DNA from: Neobacillus cucumis
GTDB taxonomy: Bacteria; Bacillota; Bacilli; Bacillales; Cytobacillaceae
Direction: 5' to 3'
Assembly: GCF_016908975.1 (NCBI RefSeq)
Contig: NZ_JAFBEX010000024.1
Coordinates: 1-64,000 of the forward strand
DNA: 64,000 nucleotides
Made by a program: the position numbers and the translations under genes. The notes beneath the pieces are model-generated. The model had not been told where the DNA came from. It was given only the letters and a program-made list of their open reading frames with translations, and searched no databases. This document shows positions 55,046 through 63,943 of this stretch, piece after piece; the stretch's first letter is position 1; each line of letters begins with the position of its first letter.

Positions 55046-55225
55046 TAAATTCACCCCACGAGTTTATCTTTTAAAGTGTATGGCCATTTATTCCTTGTGC
55101 ACATCTTCATTATAGTGTAAGTTATGGTACATTTAATTTAGTAATAGGAGTGCACAATTTTTAGATTTTTTTAATATCGAACAAAATGTTAACCATAGTC
55201 CAATTAGTAGACTTTTAAATATATG

Positions 55226-55261
55226 AAAAATACCACAGTCCCAAAAGACTGTGGTATTTTT
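55226..55261 (-). terminator. Terminator of the GH140-like gene
   Basis: A perfect 15-bp inverted repeat (55226-55240 and 55247-55261, core TACCACAGTC) with A/T runs closes the gene at 55302. It shares the ATACCACAG word with the terminator at 39432. Confidence 0.85.
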
Positions 55262-55301
55262 TAAACAATGATTTAAGTATCCCATATTCGGCTTATTTAA
55301 G

Positions 55302-56774
55302 TCACCACATAAAAGTTTTCTTGATTTCAGGTGGTACAGGCATTTCTCCATAAATTTTTGCTTTGCCAGGAATGGTGGAATGATTATTTCTGTTCTCTAT
55401 CACACATACCCAATCCTGCTCATATCCACGAGTAGGCGTTATTATTTTTAAAACGTCATGCTTTTCAACTTCTAAACTGATTGCTTTATCTGTTATAACA
55501 TTCTCTTGTGTATAGCATTGTCCATCTCGAGGATTAAACCACCAAATTTGTAACTGATCTATTTTCAAACTACTTAAATCTACCGTTTCCTCTCCACCTG
55601 AAGGGAAGTATAGACAAGCAAATTCCCCATTTTTTTCTACACATACCTGTATGTGTTCATCTAAAATATCTTCCATCTTATCATTCTGTACAATTAGTAA
55701 TTCCTGAAACGGAATACACTGACTTAAATCTCTAGATTCCAAAAAATCACGTAGGATCTTCATCTGCCATGCGCCAGGTTGGTCTAAAGCTTCAAACCAC
55801 GAATATCTTCTGAAACTGTCTCTTTCCTTCTCCGAAATCATCCAACACACGGATGGATGCCCATATGTATGTCCAAATGCCCCGGCAAACAAACTCCAAT
55901 AGGCACGTTTCCTTACCATCCATCCCCCGTGAAAATCATTTCCAATTGGCCATGATGTGGGCATTTGTTCATAAGCAGGTTCTCCATCAAAAACTGGCAT
56001 AGGATTTTTTCTATTATAATCATTTTTCACTAAATCATAGTTTTTCGGTGTTAATCCATGCCCCGACTGAATCATAATAAATGATATCCAAGCATCCTCA
56101 TCCGTCCAATAAGACATGGTTGAACATTCACCTGTCTCCGCTTCATGGCATGCATGATAGGTTATTAAAAGTTTTTGCCAATCGGGATCTTTTACGTTAT
56201 TTTTAATATCCTTATTTAGAACCCCTTTTGCAATCCCTTCGGCCATTTTCCGCCAAACATCCTTGTAATCCACCCCTAGATGGATGGGCTGCCTGTCCCC
56301 ACCTAGACACCAAATGATATTGGTTCTATCTTTATAGCGATTACCAATCCATTTTCCGTATTGAAAAGCATTTTCTTTAGTAACAATTTTCTCTGAAAAC
56401 TCACCCATCCAGTTATGACCTACTACAAGTTCTCCCCATACTGGCAGTAATAGAACATAAAATCCATATTCTTGTGCTTTATCTATGATCCAGTCTAAAT
56501 ACTGAAAATATTTTTCATTAGGAGTGTTCAGATTATCATTTAATAAAGCTTTTTCTCCAGCCGGATTTCTCATTTCCTTATCCTGCTCGGGGTCAAGTGC
56601 GACAATCTGTAATACAGTAAATCCTTGTGATTTTCGCTTCTGCATTAAATATTCTGCATCGTCCCATTTTAATCTATGGGCGATTGTCCAATCCGTATCT
56701 GCCAACCAGATGAATGGTTTCCCGTCCTGATGCGTAAAAAATCTTCTATTTTCTGAGATTTTTAATCTATTCAT
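55302..56774 (-). CDS. DUF4038 / GH140-like (apiosidase-fold) glycoside hydrolase
   Basis: This 490-residue TIM-barrel protein begins with the DUF4038 pattern GKPFIWLADTDWTIAHRL, followed by YLMQKRKSQGFTVLQI. Two acidic residues fit the GH140 catalytic pair: Asp in IIWCLGGDRQP near residue 159 and Glu in PVFDGEPAYEQ near 262. The C-terminal 90 residues form the small beta domain that follows DUF4038 (YLPSGGEE-like text, IWWFNPRDGQCYT). No signal peptide is present. Characterised GH140 enzymes release apiose from rhamnogalacturonan II; here the substrate is inferred only. An AGGAGG site precedes the ATG, and the gene has its own terminator. Confidence 0.78.
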   Translation of the reverse strand: MNRLKISENRRFFTHQDGKPFIWLADTDWTIAHRLKWDDAEYLMQKRKSQGFTVLQIVALDPEQDKEMRNPAGEKALLNDNLNTPNEKYFQYLDWIIDKAQEYGFYVLLLPVWGELVVGHNWMGEFSEKIVTKENAFQYGKWIGNRYKDRTNIIWCLGGDRQPIHLGVDYKDVWRKMAEGIAKGVLNKDIKNNVKDPDWQKLLITYHACHEAETGECSTMSYWTDEDAWISFIMIQSGHGLTPKNYDLVKNDYNRKNPMPVFDGEPAYEQMPTSWPIGNDFHGGWMVRKRAYWSLFAGAFGHTYGHPSVCWMISEKERDSFRRYSWFEALDQPGAWQMKILRDFLESRDLSQCIPFQELLIVQNDKMEDILDEHIQVCVEKNGEFACLYFPSGGEETVDLSSLKIDQLQIWWFNPRDGQCYTQENVITDKAISLEVEKHDVLKIITPTRGYEQDWVCVIENRNNHSTIPGKAKIYGEMPVPPEIKKTFMW

Positions 56775-56806
56775 ACTTTCCTCCTAAAATGGTATGGGTG
56801 GAAACT

Positions 56807-56938
56807 TTAAACAAATAATGGTTCCTTATTTCTTTGAGTGGAATTTCTAACAATTAACTCAGGTTTAAAAAGGATTTCCTTATCCCATTGCATTTCTCTA
56901 ATTTTTTTGATTAGCATTTCGGCTGCTGCTCTACCCCC
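56807..56938 (-). pseudogene. C-terminal remnant of a LacI-family regulator
   Basis: Read on the minus strand, the frame ending in TAA at 56807 gives GGRAAAEMLIKKIREMQ and then ILFKPELIVRNSTQRNK. This is the hallmark C-terminal end of LacI/GalR regulators (AAEMLI...KPELIVRNST). Nothing of the DNA-binding or ligand domains is present upstream; the sequence turns into the tandem repeat at 56939. The gene has therefore lost almost everything but its last 43 codons. Confidence 0.8.
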
Positions 56939-57093
56939 ATTTCGGAATTTGAACCCTACCTCGGGCTATGAAAGGGTGGTTCATTACCCATATCGGAATT
57001 TGACCCCCACCTCGGGCAATGAAAGAGCGGTTCATTACCCCAAATCAGAATTTGATCGATCCTTGGGTCATAAGAAAGAGCGTTCAATAATAT
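56939..57093. repeat. Tandem stem-loop array, period 51 bp (right array)
   Basis: Two exact-period units (56939-56989 and 56990-57040) and a degenerate third (57041-57093) are present. Each unit ends in a 27-nt palindrome (56963-56989, 57014-57040) with arms like GGGCAATGAA and TTCATTACCC and a short loop, preceded by a 24-nt spacer with TCGGAATTTGA. The two complete units differ at only a few positions. The array has no coding potential and abuts the LacI remnant. Confidence 0.8.
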
Positions 57094-57180
57094 CAAACGC
57101 TTACCCATTTTAATTATTTATCAGAATTTTTCCGGTTCTTTTCTAACCTTTCTTATGTCGTTTCCTAACTTTTTCAGCAT

Positions 57181-60030
57181 CTACTGGAAGTCTACAATGA
57201 CTTTCATTTTCTTTAACTTTTGATCCAAATCGTCCAATACCTCTACGGATATTGGCAAGAACGGCATATGGGATAATTCTCTTAACGATTGATGACCTAT
57301 ATTAGCAATCATCTCCTGAGGGAAAGCTGCAACTTGTGGCACGGCTTCCACCAATATATTTTTCACTTGAATATTTTCCACTAATTCACTTAACGGCAGA
57401 TGTGTACTGTAATATTTTAAATAGTCAACCTCAGGCGTATAAGAGAATTCCCAGGCTCCACTGTTTAACTCAACCAGCACCTTTTCACCACTCTGGCTTA
57501 CACTAACTCCTACGTCGTTTAAAGAACTTCCATTTAGAAGTACGTTTTCAAGCGCAGCATCAGGCAATTCAACTGTCGCTGTAGCATTAAAAGGAATAAC
57601 AAACTTAAATGTCAATTGTCCATCTTCAGTTAATTCCCACTGACTTTCGTATAAACCAGCAGCAGAATCCAATTTGGCTTTCGCATACTTCAATCGATAA
57701 TCAGGCTGTGGCGCCAATCGGACATGTCTAAAACCTGGCTGTTCTTCAACAGGGTTAATACCTGCGACATTACGATACATCCATTCTACAATCGAACCAT
57801 AAGCATAATGATTTAAAGAGTTCATGTCTGTTCCGCTTATCTTCCCGTCCGGCAAAACAGAATTCCAACGTTCCCAAATCGTTGTTGCTCCCATTGTTAC
57901 GGCATACAACCAGCTTGGATAATCCTTATTTAGAAGTAAAGTATAAGCTAGGTCATTAGCTCCGTTCTCAGAAAGCACTCTGCACAAATAAGGGGTGCCA
58001 ACAAATCCAGTCTTTAAGTGATTTTTATCTTTTTTCAATCTTTCCCGTAAATCATTCGCTAATCTGTTTCTATGCTCATCAGGAACAAGGTCCATAAATA
58101 AGGCAACAACTAACGCTGTCTGGTTATTCAAGGCTAGGCGTCCTGTGGGAGTAATGTATTCTGCTTGGGTTGCAGATCTAACTGCATTTGATAACTCTTC
58201 ATACTCCTGTGCGATTTCCATCTTACCAAGTACTTTTGCTGCTTTAGCGACTAGCATAGAAGAATAGCAATAATAAGCAGAGGAAATAAAAGCTGTTTCA
58301 GTTCCGCCCATTGGCGAATTTGGATCGTCTCCATCCAAAGCCAGCCAGTCACCAAAATGGAAGCCGGTTGTCCAAAGCCTTTTAGAACTTGATTCCTCAT
58401 CTGCCCTCCTGATAAAATCAACCCAGCCCTTCATACTCTCGAATTGCTGCTCCAGAATGGCTTTATCTCCGTAATGTAAATACACATTCCACGGAATAAC
58501 CGTTGCGGCCTCTCCCCATGCACTTGAGCCGCCGCCTTTAACCGTTGCCATCGGGACTACCATAGGAACCATACCATTTAAACCCGACTGTTCTTTTGCT
58601 AGGTCATAACCATATTTACTGAAGAAAGCATAGGTGTCCATATTAAAGGCAGCTGTACCTGAAAACACCTGGGCATCACCAGTCCAGCCCATCCGTTCAT
58701 CACGCTGCGGGCAATCAGTCGGTACATCCAGAAAGTTACCTTTTTGACCCCATAACGCATTCAGGAATAATCTGTTCACTAATGGATTGCTCGTTTCAAT
58801 AATTCCTGTGGTTTCCATATCTGAATATAAAACACAGCCTGTAAAATCATCCTTATTCAGTTCACCAGACCAGCCGGTAACTTTTACATATCTAAAGCCG
58901 TAAAAAGTAAAATGAGGTCTTACGACAGATTCTTCTCCATTCGATATATACCTGAATTCGGCCTTTGCTGTGCGGAGATTGTCTTGATAAAAATTTCCCT
59001 CCTGCAAAAGTTCAGCATACTGCAAAACAATTTCAGAACCCTTTGGCGCATTGGTTTTAAACTGAACCCAACCTACCATATTTTGGCCCATATCCAATAC
59101 GGTTTCGCCAGCTGGTGTTTTGATTACATCAATTGGCTTTAACTCTTCCTTTACCACTACTGGCAGGCTTAATCTTGCCTTTAATCGGTCGTGACCCAAA
59201 TCTATTTCCTTAACATTATAGGATGTTGCATCAGTTGCTTCCGCATGATAAATTTCTCCGTCGTAAATACCACTGAACAGGATCGGACTCTTCCTTGCTT
59301 TCCATGAGTCATCGGTATTGATGATGGTGGTGTTTCCATCTGCATGTTGAATGACAATTTCACAAACAAGAGAAAATTGATTACCATAAATTTCAGTTTC
59401 ACCGCCTTCAAAACCAAAACGGCCCTTATATAATCCATTACCAAGACTAACTTCTACAGAGTTTTGTCCCATTCTGACTAAATCAGTAATATCGTAGGTT
59501 TGGTATTGCAGCCATTTGTCATAGGCGTTGAAATTAGGGGTAAGATATTCATCTCCCGCTTTTTCACCGTTAATCTCCATTTCATATAAACCCAATCCAC
59601 ATACATAGGCACGGGCAGAAACAACTTCTTTTGATAGGTCAAATTCCCTGGTTAATACCGGGTGGGTTTCCTTATCTAAATCCGGTGTTATCCACTTGGC
59701 AGCCCAAGCTTCTGCAAGTTTTGCTGTTTCAAACCAAGCCGTTTCACTTGTAGCCTCTTCGCCGTTATCTGCCCAAACCGTAACCCGCCAATAGTAACGA
59801 GTACGTGGCTTAAGGTTAATAGTAGGTTTAAATGCAAGGCTGTCGATTCTCGCATTCACGCCACTGTCAAAAATGATGTCAGTAAATTCTTGATCCAGTG
59901 CAACCTGTATTTGGGCGGCGGTTTGTTTTTTAGCATTCGTATCATATGTGACAAAAGATAAACGTGGTATCCCTAAATCAAATCCCAGTGGATTAGTGAT
60001 ACGATTGGTTTTCAACTGTTTTATTTTCAT
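57181..60030 (-). CDS. GH78 alpha-L-rhamnosidase (cytoplasmic, about 949 aa)
   Basis: The layout is the full GH78 one: an N-terminal Fn3-like domain, Bac_rhamnosid_N, a concanavalin-like domain, the six-hairpin barrel and a C-domain. The catalytic motif DVPTDCPQRDERMGWTGDAQ lies near residue 443; ATTIWERWNSVLPDGKI and SLNHYAYGSIVEWMYRNVAG mark the barrel end. About 70 extra residues follow the usual C-terminus (from about 880, ending LKKMKVIVDFQ). No signal peptide is present. The ATG at 60030 has GAGG nine bases upstream. It is only distantly similar to the GH78 at 44766-47477, suggesting a different substrate. Confidence 0.92.
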   Translation of the reverse strand: MKIKQLKTNRITNPLGFDLGIPRLSFVTYDTNAKKQTAAQIQVALDQEFTDIIFDSGVNARIDSLAFKPTINLKPRTRYYWRVTVWADNGEEATSETAWFETAKLAEAWAAKWITPDLDKETHPVLTREFDLSKEVVSARAYVCGLGLYEMEINGEKAGDEYLTPNFNAYDKWLQYQTYDITDLVRMGQNSVEVSLGNGLYKGRFGFEGGETEIYGNQFSLVCEIVIQHADGNTTIINTDDSWKARKSPILFSGIYDGEIYHAEATDATSYNVKEIDLGHDRLKARLSLPVVVKEELKPIDVIKTPAGETVLDMGQNMVGWVQFKTNAPKGSEIVLQYAELLQEGNFYQDNLRTAKAEFRYISNGEESVVRPHFTFYGFRYVKVTGWSGELNKDDFTGCVLYSDMETTGIIETSNPLVNRLFLNALWGQKGNFLDVPTDCPQRDERMGWTGDAQVFSGTAAFNMDTYAFFSKYGYDLAKEQSGLNGMVPMVVPMATVKGGGSSAWGEAATVIPWNVYLHYGDKAILEQQFESMKGWVDFIRRADEESSSKRLWTTGFHFGDWLALDGDDPNSPMGGTETAFISSAYYCYSSMLVAKAAKVLGKMEIAQEYEELSNAVRSATQAEYITPTGRLALNNQTALVVALFMDLVPDEHRNRLANDLRERLKKDKNHLKTGFVGTPYLCRVLSENGANDLAYTLLLNKDYPSWLYAVTMGATTIWERWNSVLPDGKISGTDMNSLNHYAYGSIVEWMYRNVAGINPVEEQPGFRHVRLAPQPDYRLKYAKAKLDSAAGLYESQWELTEDGQLTFKFVIPFNATATVELPDAALENVLLNGSSLNDVGVSVSQSGEKVLVELNSGAWEFSYTPEVDYLKYYSTHLPLSELVENIQVKNILVEAVPQVAAFPQEMIANIGHQSLRELSHMPFLPISVEVLDDLDQKLKKMKVIVDFQ

Positions 60031-60187
60031 ACCAATTTTCCTCTCAAAAAGTAATATCAAAACTATATTTTTTTAAAATTTAAGATGATGTTGCGAAATC
60101 TTAATTAATTTTAGCAAACCCTTTTATCTTTTTTAATATTGAAAAAAAAGATTTATATTGCTTGAATCAAAGATTAATAAGAAGCAA

Positions 60188-60210
60188 CACTCCATCTTAC
60201 CAATGGAGTG
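60188..60210 (-). terminator. Hairpin after the cytoplasmic GH3 gene
   Basis: CACTCCAT (60188-60195) and ATGGAGTG (60203-60210) form an 8-bp stem 12 bases after the stop codon. The T tract is broken, so termination may be weak. Confidence 0.55.
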
Positions 60211-60221
60211 CTTATTCTATT

Positions 60222-61946
60222 TTAAAATCTAGTATCCCATTTCCCGCAAAAAGGATCTACAGGACTCTTCCCTTTAAATTCAGATTTCCCTAAGATTTTA
60301 TCGACGATTGCTTCTACTACAAAACTATTAGATGAATAAGCATTAATATAGGTCTTCACCATTGGGACGTCCTGCAGATGGTACGGGTTAGCTACCGAAA
60401 TAAACAATGTAGGAATATCATAGACAAACCATGGAGCGTTGGCATTTAACGGTTGCTGCCAATTAATTCTAACAGTCGTTTGGTTGCTTGCAGTTTCAAG
60501 GTTCGCAACGTATATGATAAGATCGTATTTCTCTTTAAAATCGTTGACACTCATAAACAATTCTTGGAAATTAACTTGCTTGTCATTGTAAAGTTCTACT
60601 TGGAATCCAGCCTTTTCAAGATAGCTGATAAACGGCTGGGTGACAGAACCGCCTTCCTTAAGTCCACCTTCTTGATCACCCAATACATATAGACGAACTC
60701 GTTTATATTTTTCCGCACTAATCGGCAGCAATTTTTGTGTATTCTTAACTAGAGTAACGGATTGATCTGCACATTCTTTTGCCCAAACCTTATGTTCTTC
60801 ACACTGTAACAGGGATAATTCCGCTTCACTAGGTACTAAGGTTCCCTGTTCCTTCTGCACATGCAGCCCAAGGGAAGCTTTAAGGGCGAGAACTCTAGTT
60901 ACCGCTTCATCTAATCTATCTAAAGTTAGGATACCCGTTTCAATTCCCTTCAACATGAATTCGTAATCTTCTTTTATATTACGATTGAAAAGAAACATAT
61001 CACACCCGGAAGCAATCGCCTTAGGTACTGCAATTTCTCTTCTTTCCGAAGTAGTGAAACCAAGCATTGGCGTTGCATCAGTAACAATTAAACCATTAAA
61101 GCCTAATTTTTCTCTTAATAAACCATTAAGTATTTCTGGTGCCAGTGTAGCCGGCATAATTTGTTCATCTGCAATGCCTGGCATTAGCTTTCTCGAATAC
61201 TCAGGGAGCATAATATGTCCCGCCATAATTGATTTAGCCCCACAGTCAATCATCTCTTGGTATACCATCCCAAAGGATTGATCCCATTCCTCAGTAGAAA
61301 GGGAGTTTATGGTTGATAAAAGATGCTGATCTCGATCATCTACACCATCGCCTGGGAAATGTTTCACAGCTGCTGCGAGTCCACTTTCATGAATTCCTTT
61401 CATAAAAGCCTTTGACATTTGAGCAACCCGAATGGGGTCAGAGCCATATGTTCTAACGTTCGTTATGGGGTTTCGGTAATTCATATCAATATCTACAATT
61501 GGCGCAAAAGCCCAGTTACACCCGGCCACGCGGCCTTCACGACCAGCTACTAAGCCTAATTTATAGGCCATTTCTTCCTTGTCTGTTGCGGCTACTTGCA
61601 TCTGCTTACCAAAATAGGTTCCGTCCGTCGCAATCCCATTACCGCCAGCTTCTAGGTTAGCGGTAATCAATAATGGTACGGAAGAAAGCTCCTGAAGTAT
61701 CCGATGAGTCCCCTGTATTTTTGCACCTGAATCAGGACGGTACATAATGCCCCCAGGATGATATTCGTTAATGAACGCTTCTAAGTCTTGTTTATTGTAT
61801 GAACCGCCAATTGGACAGAATAATTGCCCTATTTTTTCATGCAAGCTCATCGATTGAAGGGTTTCTTCTACCCATTCAATATCTTTATCTCTAAGGAAAA
61901 AAGGTTTATTACTTAAATGGGCTAGACTGGCATTAAGTTTTATCAT
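60222..61946 (-). CDS. Cytoplasmic GH3 family glycosidase (NagZ-like)
   Basis: This protein of about 574 residues has a GH3 TIM-barrel with KHFPGDGVDDRDQH near residue 199, comparable with the NagZ-type KHFPGxGxxxxDxH loop that carries the general-acid histidine, and the nucleophile Asp in LIVTDATPMLG near 289. A C-terminal Rossmann-like domain follows (about 390-570). It has no signal peptide. It may be a beta-N-acetylglucosaminidase-like or other beta-glycosidase. The ATG at 61946 has AGGAG nine bases upstream; the in-frame TTG at 61955 abuts that site. It follows the HAD gene by five bases, forming an operon. Confidence 0.83.
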   Translation of the reverse strand: MIKLNASLAHLSNKPFFLRDKDIEWVEETLQSMSLHEKIGQLFCPIGGSYNKQDLEAFINEYHPGGIMYRPDSGAKIQGTHRILQELSSVPLLITANLEAGGNGIATDGTYFGKQMQVAATDKEEMAYKLGLVAGREGRVAGCNWAFAPIVDIDMNYRNPITNVRTYGSDPIRVAQMSKAFMKGIHESGLAAAVKHFPGDGVDDRDQHLLSTINSLSTEEWDQSFGMVYQEMIDCGAKSIMAGHIMLPEYSRKLMPGIADEQIMPATLAPEILNGLLREKLGFNGLIVTDATPMLGFTTSERREIAVPKAIASGCDMFLFNRNIKEDYEFMLKGIETGILTLDRLDEAVTRVLALKASLGLHVQKEQGTLVPSEAELSLLQCEEHKVWAKECADQSVTLVKNTQKLLPISAEKYKRVRLYVLGDQEGGLKEGGSVTQPFISYLEKAGFQVELYNDKQVNFQELFMSVNDFKEKYDLIIYVANLETASNQTTVRINWQQPLNANAPWFVYDIPTLFISVANPYHLQDVPMVKTYINAYSSNSFVVEAIVDKILGKSEFKGKSPVDPFCGKWDTRF

Positions 61947-61951
61947 TGTTT

Positions 61952-62614
61952 TCAACTCCTAATCTCGTTAACTTCTAAAAGCTGGTCTATATCTAAATTC
62001 GTTAAATCTTGTAATTTCATATCCGCATTTAAGCAATTAGCTGCAAAACCAATACCTACCGCTTTCATTTCAGCAGCTTTTGCAGCATCTATTCCTGCTT
62101 GGGCATCTTCAATAACTGCGCATTCTTGAGGGTCCACAAAGAGCATTTTAGCTGCTAATAAAAATACCTCCGGATCAGGCTTACTATTTTTGATGCAATT
62201 CCCATCCGCAATGGCATCAAAATTTGCAGTTAGTCCAATCTGCTCTAAGATAAAAGGTGTGTTTTTACTAGAAGAGCCAATGGCGATTTTTATGTCCCTA
62301 GCCTTTAAACTTATTAAAAGATTAATAACCCCAGGTAAAATGTCATCGGGGGATAACTTGTTAAGCAGCTCACAATAGATGTCATTTTTTCGCAGTGCAA
62401 GTTGCTGCTTTTCACTTTCACTGTAGGCTTTGTCCGAATGGCTCAGAATAATATCGAGACTCTCCATTCTGCTTACACCGCGAAGTTTTTCATTTATTTT
62501 TCTATCAAAAAATATATTTTCTTGATCACTAATTTGTTTCCATGCTTGGTAATGATATTCATCTGTCGAAACAATTACACCATCCAAATCAAAAATAACA
62601 GCTGATATTTTCAT
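61952..62614 (-). CDS. pgmB: Beta-phosphoglucomutase-like HAD hydrolase
   Basis: This 220-residue HAD phosphotransferase has the nucleophile motif FDLDGVIVSTDEYHYQAW (Asp9 and Asp11), the substrate loop LRGVSRMESL, a Ser in IGSSSKNTPFIL, Lys in NSKPDPEVFLLAA and the acidic motif VIEDAQAGIDAAK. These are the diagnostic features of beta-phosphoglucomutase, which converts beta-glucose-1-phosphate to glucose-6-phosphate. No glycoside phosphorylase is in the window to supply its substrate. It is the first gene of the operon with the GH3 enzyme; a near-perfect cre site lies upstream. Confidence 0.88.
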   Translation of the reverse strand: MKISAVIFDLDGVIVSTDEYHYQAWKQISDQENIFFDRKINEKLRGVSRMESLDIILSHSDKAYSESEKQQLALRKNDIYCELLNKLSPDDILPGVINLLISLKARDIKIAIGSSSKNTPFILEQIGLTANFDAIADGNCIKNSKPDPEVFLLAAKMLFVDPQECAVIEDAQAGIDAAKAAEMKAVGIGFAANCLNADMKLQDLTNLDIDQLLEVNEIRS

Positions 62615-62669
62615 AGTTCCCATCCTTAAATCAAATAGTAGGAGACGTTGCCACCAATTGTGGTAACAC

Positions 62670-62684
62670 CTGAAAGCGTTTCCG
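62670..62684 (+). promoter_or_regulatory. cre site upstream of the pgmB-GH3 operon
   Basis: CTGAAAGCGTTTCCG matches the CcpA consensus except for the outermost bases, making it the best cre candidate in the window. It lies about 55 bases before the pgmB start. Confidence 0.65.
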
Positions 62685-62799
62685 GTTACTATTATTATGA
62701 TATAAAAAATTGCCTTAAACCGCTTTCCCCTTTTTGGCTGAAAACAGGCCGATATTTGTTCTATTTTTTATTTGAATTTGTAGGAGGTGCATGAAAAAA

Positions 62800-62822
62800 A
62801 GAGCCCTTATTTATAAGAGCTC
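62800..62822 (-). terminator. Terminator of the esterase gene
   Basis: AGAGCCCTTAT pairs with ATAAGAGCTC (one mismatch), and a seven-T run follows on the minus strand. The 318-base gap between the esterase and pgmB holds this terminator and the cre region, with no further gene. Confidence 0.75.
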
Positions 62823-62941
62823 CTATATAATACACATCATTAAATCGTAATATGTATCTTGACTGACATATACTATTGATTTATTGTTAGACCAATCAAA
62901 CTGTTAAAATAAGAATGTTTATAAATATAATTTTTGAAACT

Positions 62942-63943
62942 TTAAATACCAAACAATTTCCTTAACCAATTATTAGCGAGTTCTGGCCATATAGCTATTC
63001 CTTGGTCTGGCTGATTATCTGGTGCAAATCGCTGCAATCCTTGTTTTATTGCCTCTCGTACACTAGCACCTTCAGGAAGGGTTCCAAACATGTTAAATGT
63101 TTCTGGCAATTTGATCCCATTATCCACTAAATACTGTACGGTTTCATAAAGTTGCTGCATTGTATAGTCTCCCCCATAATTTCCAGAAGCCCAATCCTCA
63201 TTTGCCAGTGATAATCCATGTCTTCCATTTCCAAAAACATGATGTTCATAGACTACTCCCTGTTCCTTGCAGGCATTTGCAAATAGATAGCTGTTTTCAA
63301 CAGGTACTAGTTCATCTGTTGCTGTATGCCATATAAAAGTAGGAGGAGTTTTTTGGGTAACATGTTTTTCTAGTGACATATACTCTAGCTCTTCTTCGGT
63401 AGCATCTGGGCCAAAAAGGCTAATAAAAGAATCTTTATGACCATATTCTCCAGAAGTAATAACTGGATAGGATAAGATTACGGCATCAGGGCGATTATTG
63501 ATTCCTTCATATTCCCCATCAAGAACGAGTTCCTTTACATTATGATGCACAGCCAAGCTTCCACAGAGATGTCCTCCTGCTGAAAAACCACAAATGACAA
63601 CTTTAGATGAATCAATGTTAAATTGTTCTGCTCTCTTTCTTACAAACATAACCGCCTTTGATAAATCCTTCAAAGGCTGCTGCCTTAATGGTGATGCCTT
63701 TAATAGATTTGTAGTATAAGTAACAACAAATGCATTGTACCCTTTTCTATAAAACTCTTTAGCTACAATTTCACCTTCTGTTGGAGATACTACACTATAT
63801 CCCCCGCCTGGCACCACAATCATCGCTGGCCTTTTACGATCACCCTTTTCATGAATGTAAGTAACCACATTAGGAATGAACTGTCCCATAACCGGATACG
63901 TATACTCTTCTTTTGTCCATAGCTGGTAAGTCTCTTTGATCAA
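62942..63943 (-). CDS. Alpha/beta hydrolase, acetyl-xylan-esterase-like
   Basis: This hydrolase of about 333 residues has the oxyanion segment IVVPGGGYSVVSP, nucleophile elbow CGFSAGGHLCG (Ser near residue 121), Asp in WHTATDELVPVEN near 208 and His in GNGRHGLSLAN near 241. It is close to the BD-FAE/AxeA-like esterases that remove acetyl or feruloyl groups from plant sugars. The most likely start is the TTG at 63943, with GGGGG eight bases upstream; the TTG at 63958 overlaps that site. No signal peptide is present, so it would act on imported acylated oligosaccharides. Confidence 0.8.
   Translation of the reverse strand: MIKETYQLWTKEEYTYPVMGQFIPNVVTYIHEKGDRKRPAMIVVPGGGYSVVSPTEGEIVAKEFYRKGYNAFVVTYTTNLLKASPLRQQPLKDLSKAVMFVRKRAEQFNIDSSKVVICGFSAGGHLCGSLAVHHNVKELVLDGEYEGINNRPDAVILSYPVITSGEYGHKDSFISLFGPDATEEELEYMSLEKHVTQKTPPTFIWHTATDELVPVENSYLFANACKEQGVVYEHHVFGNGRHGLSLANEDWASGNYGGDYTMQQLYETVQYLVDNGIKLPETFNMFGTLPEGASVREAIKQGLQRFAPDNQPDQGIAIWPELANNWLRKLFGI

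Noticed and set aside
56939..57093. CRISPR array interpretation of the stem-loop arrays
   Set aside because: The sequences between palindromes are conserved from unit to unit, so they are not spacers in the CRISPR sense, and there are only two to three units and no cas genes.
57085..57105. AAGCGTTTGATA word upstream of the GH78 gene as a cre or LacI operator
   Set aside because: It misses two or three conserved cre positions and overlaps the degenerate third repeat unit.
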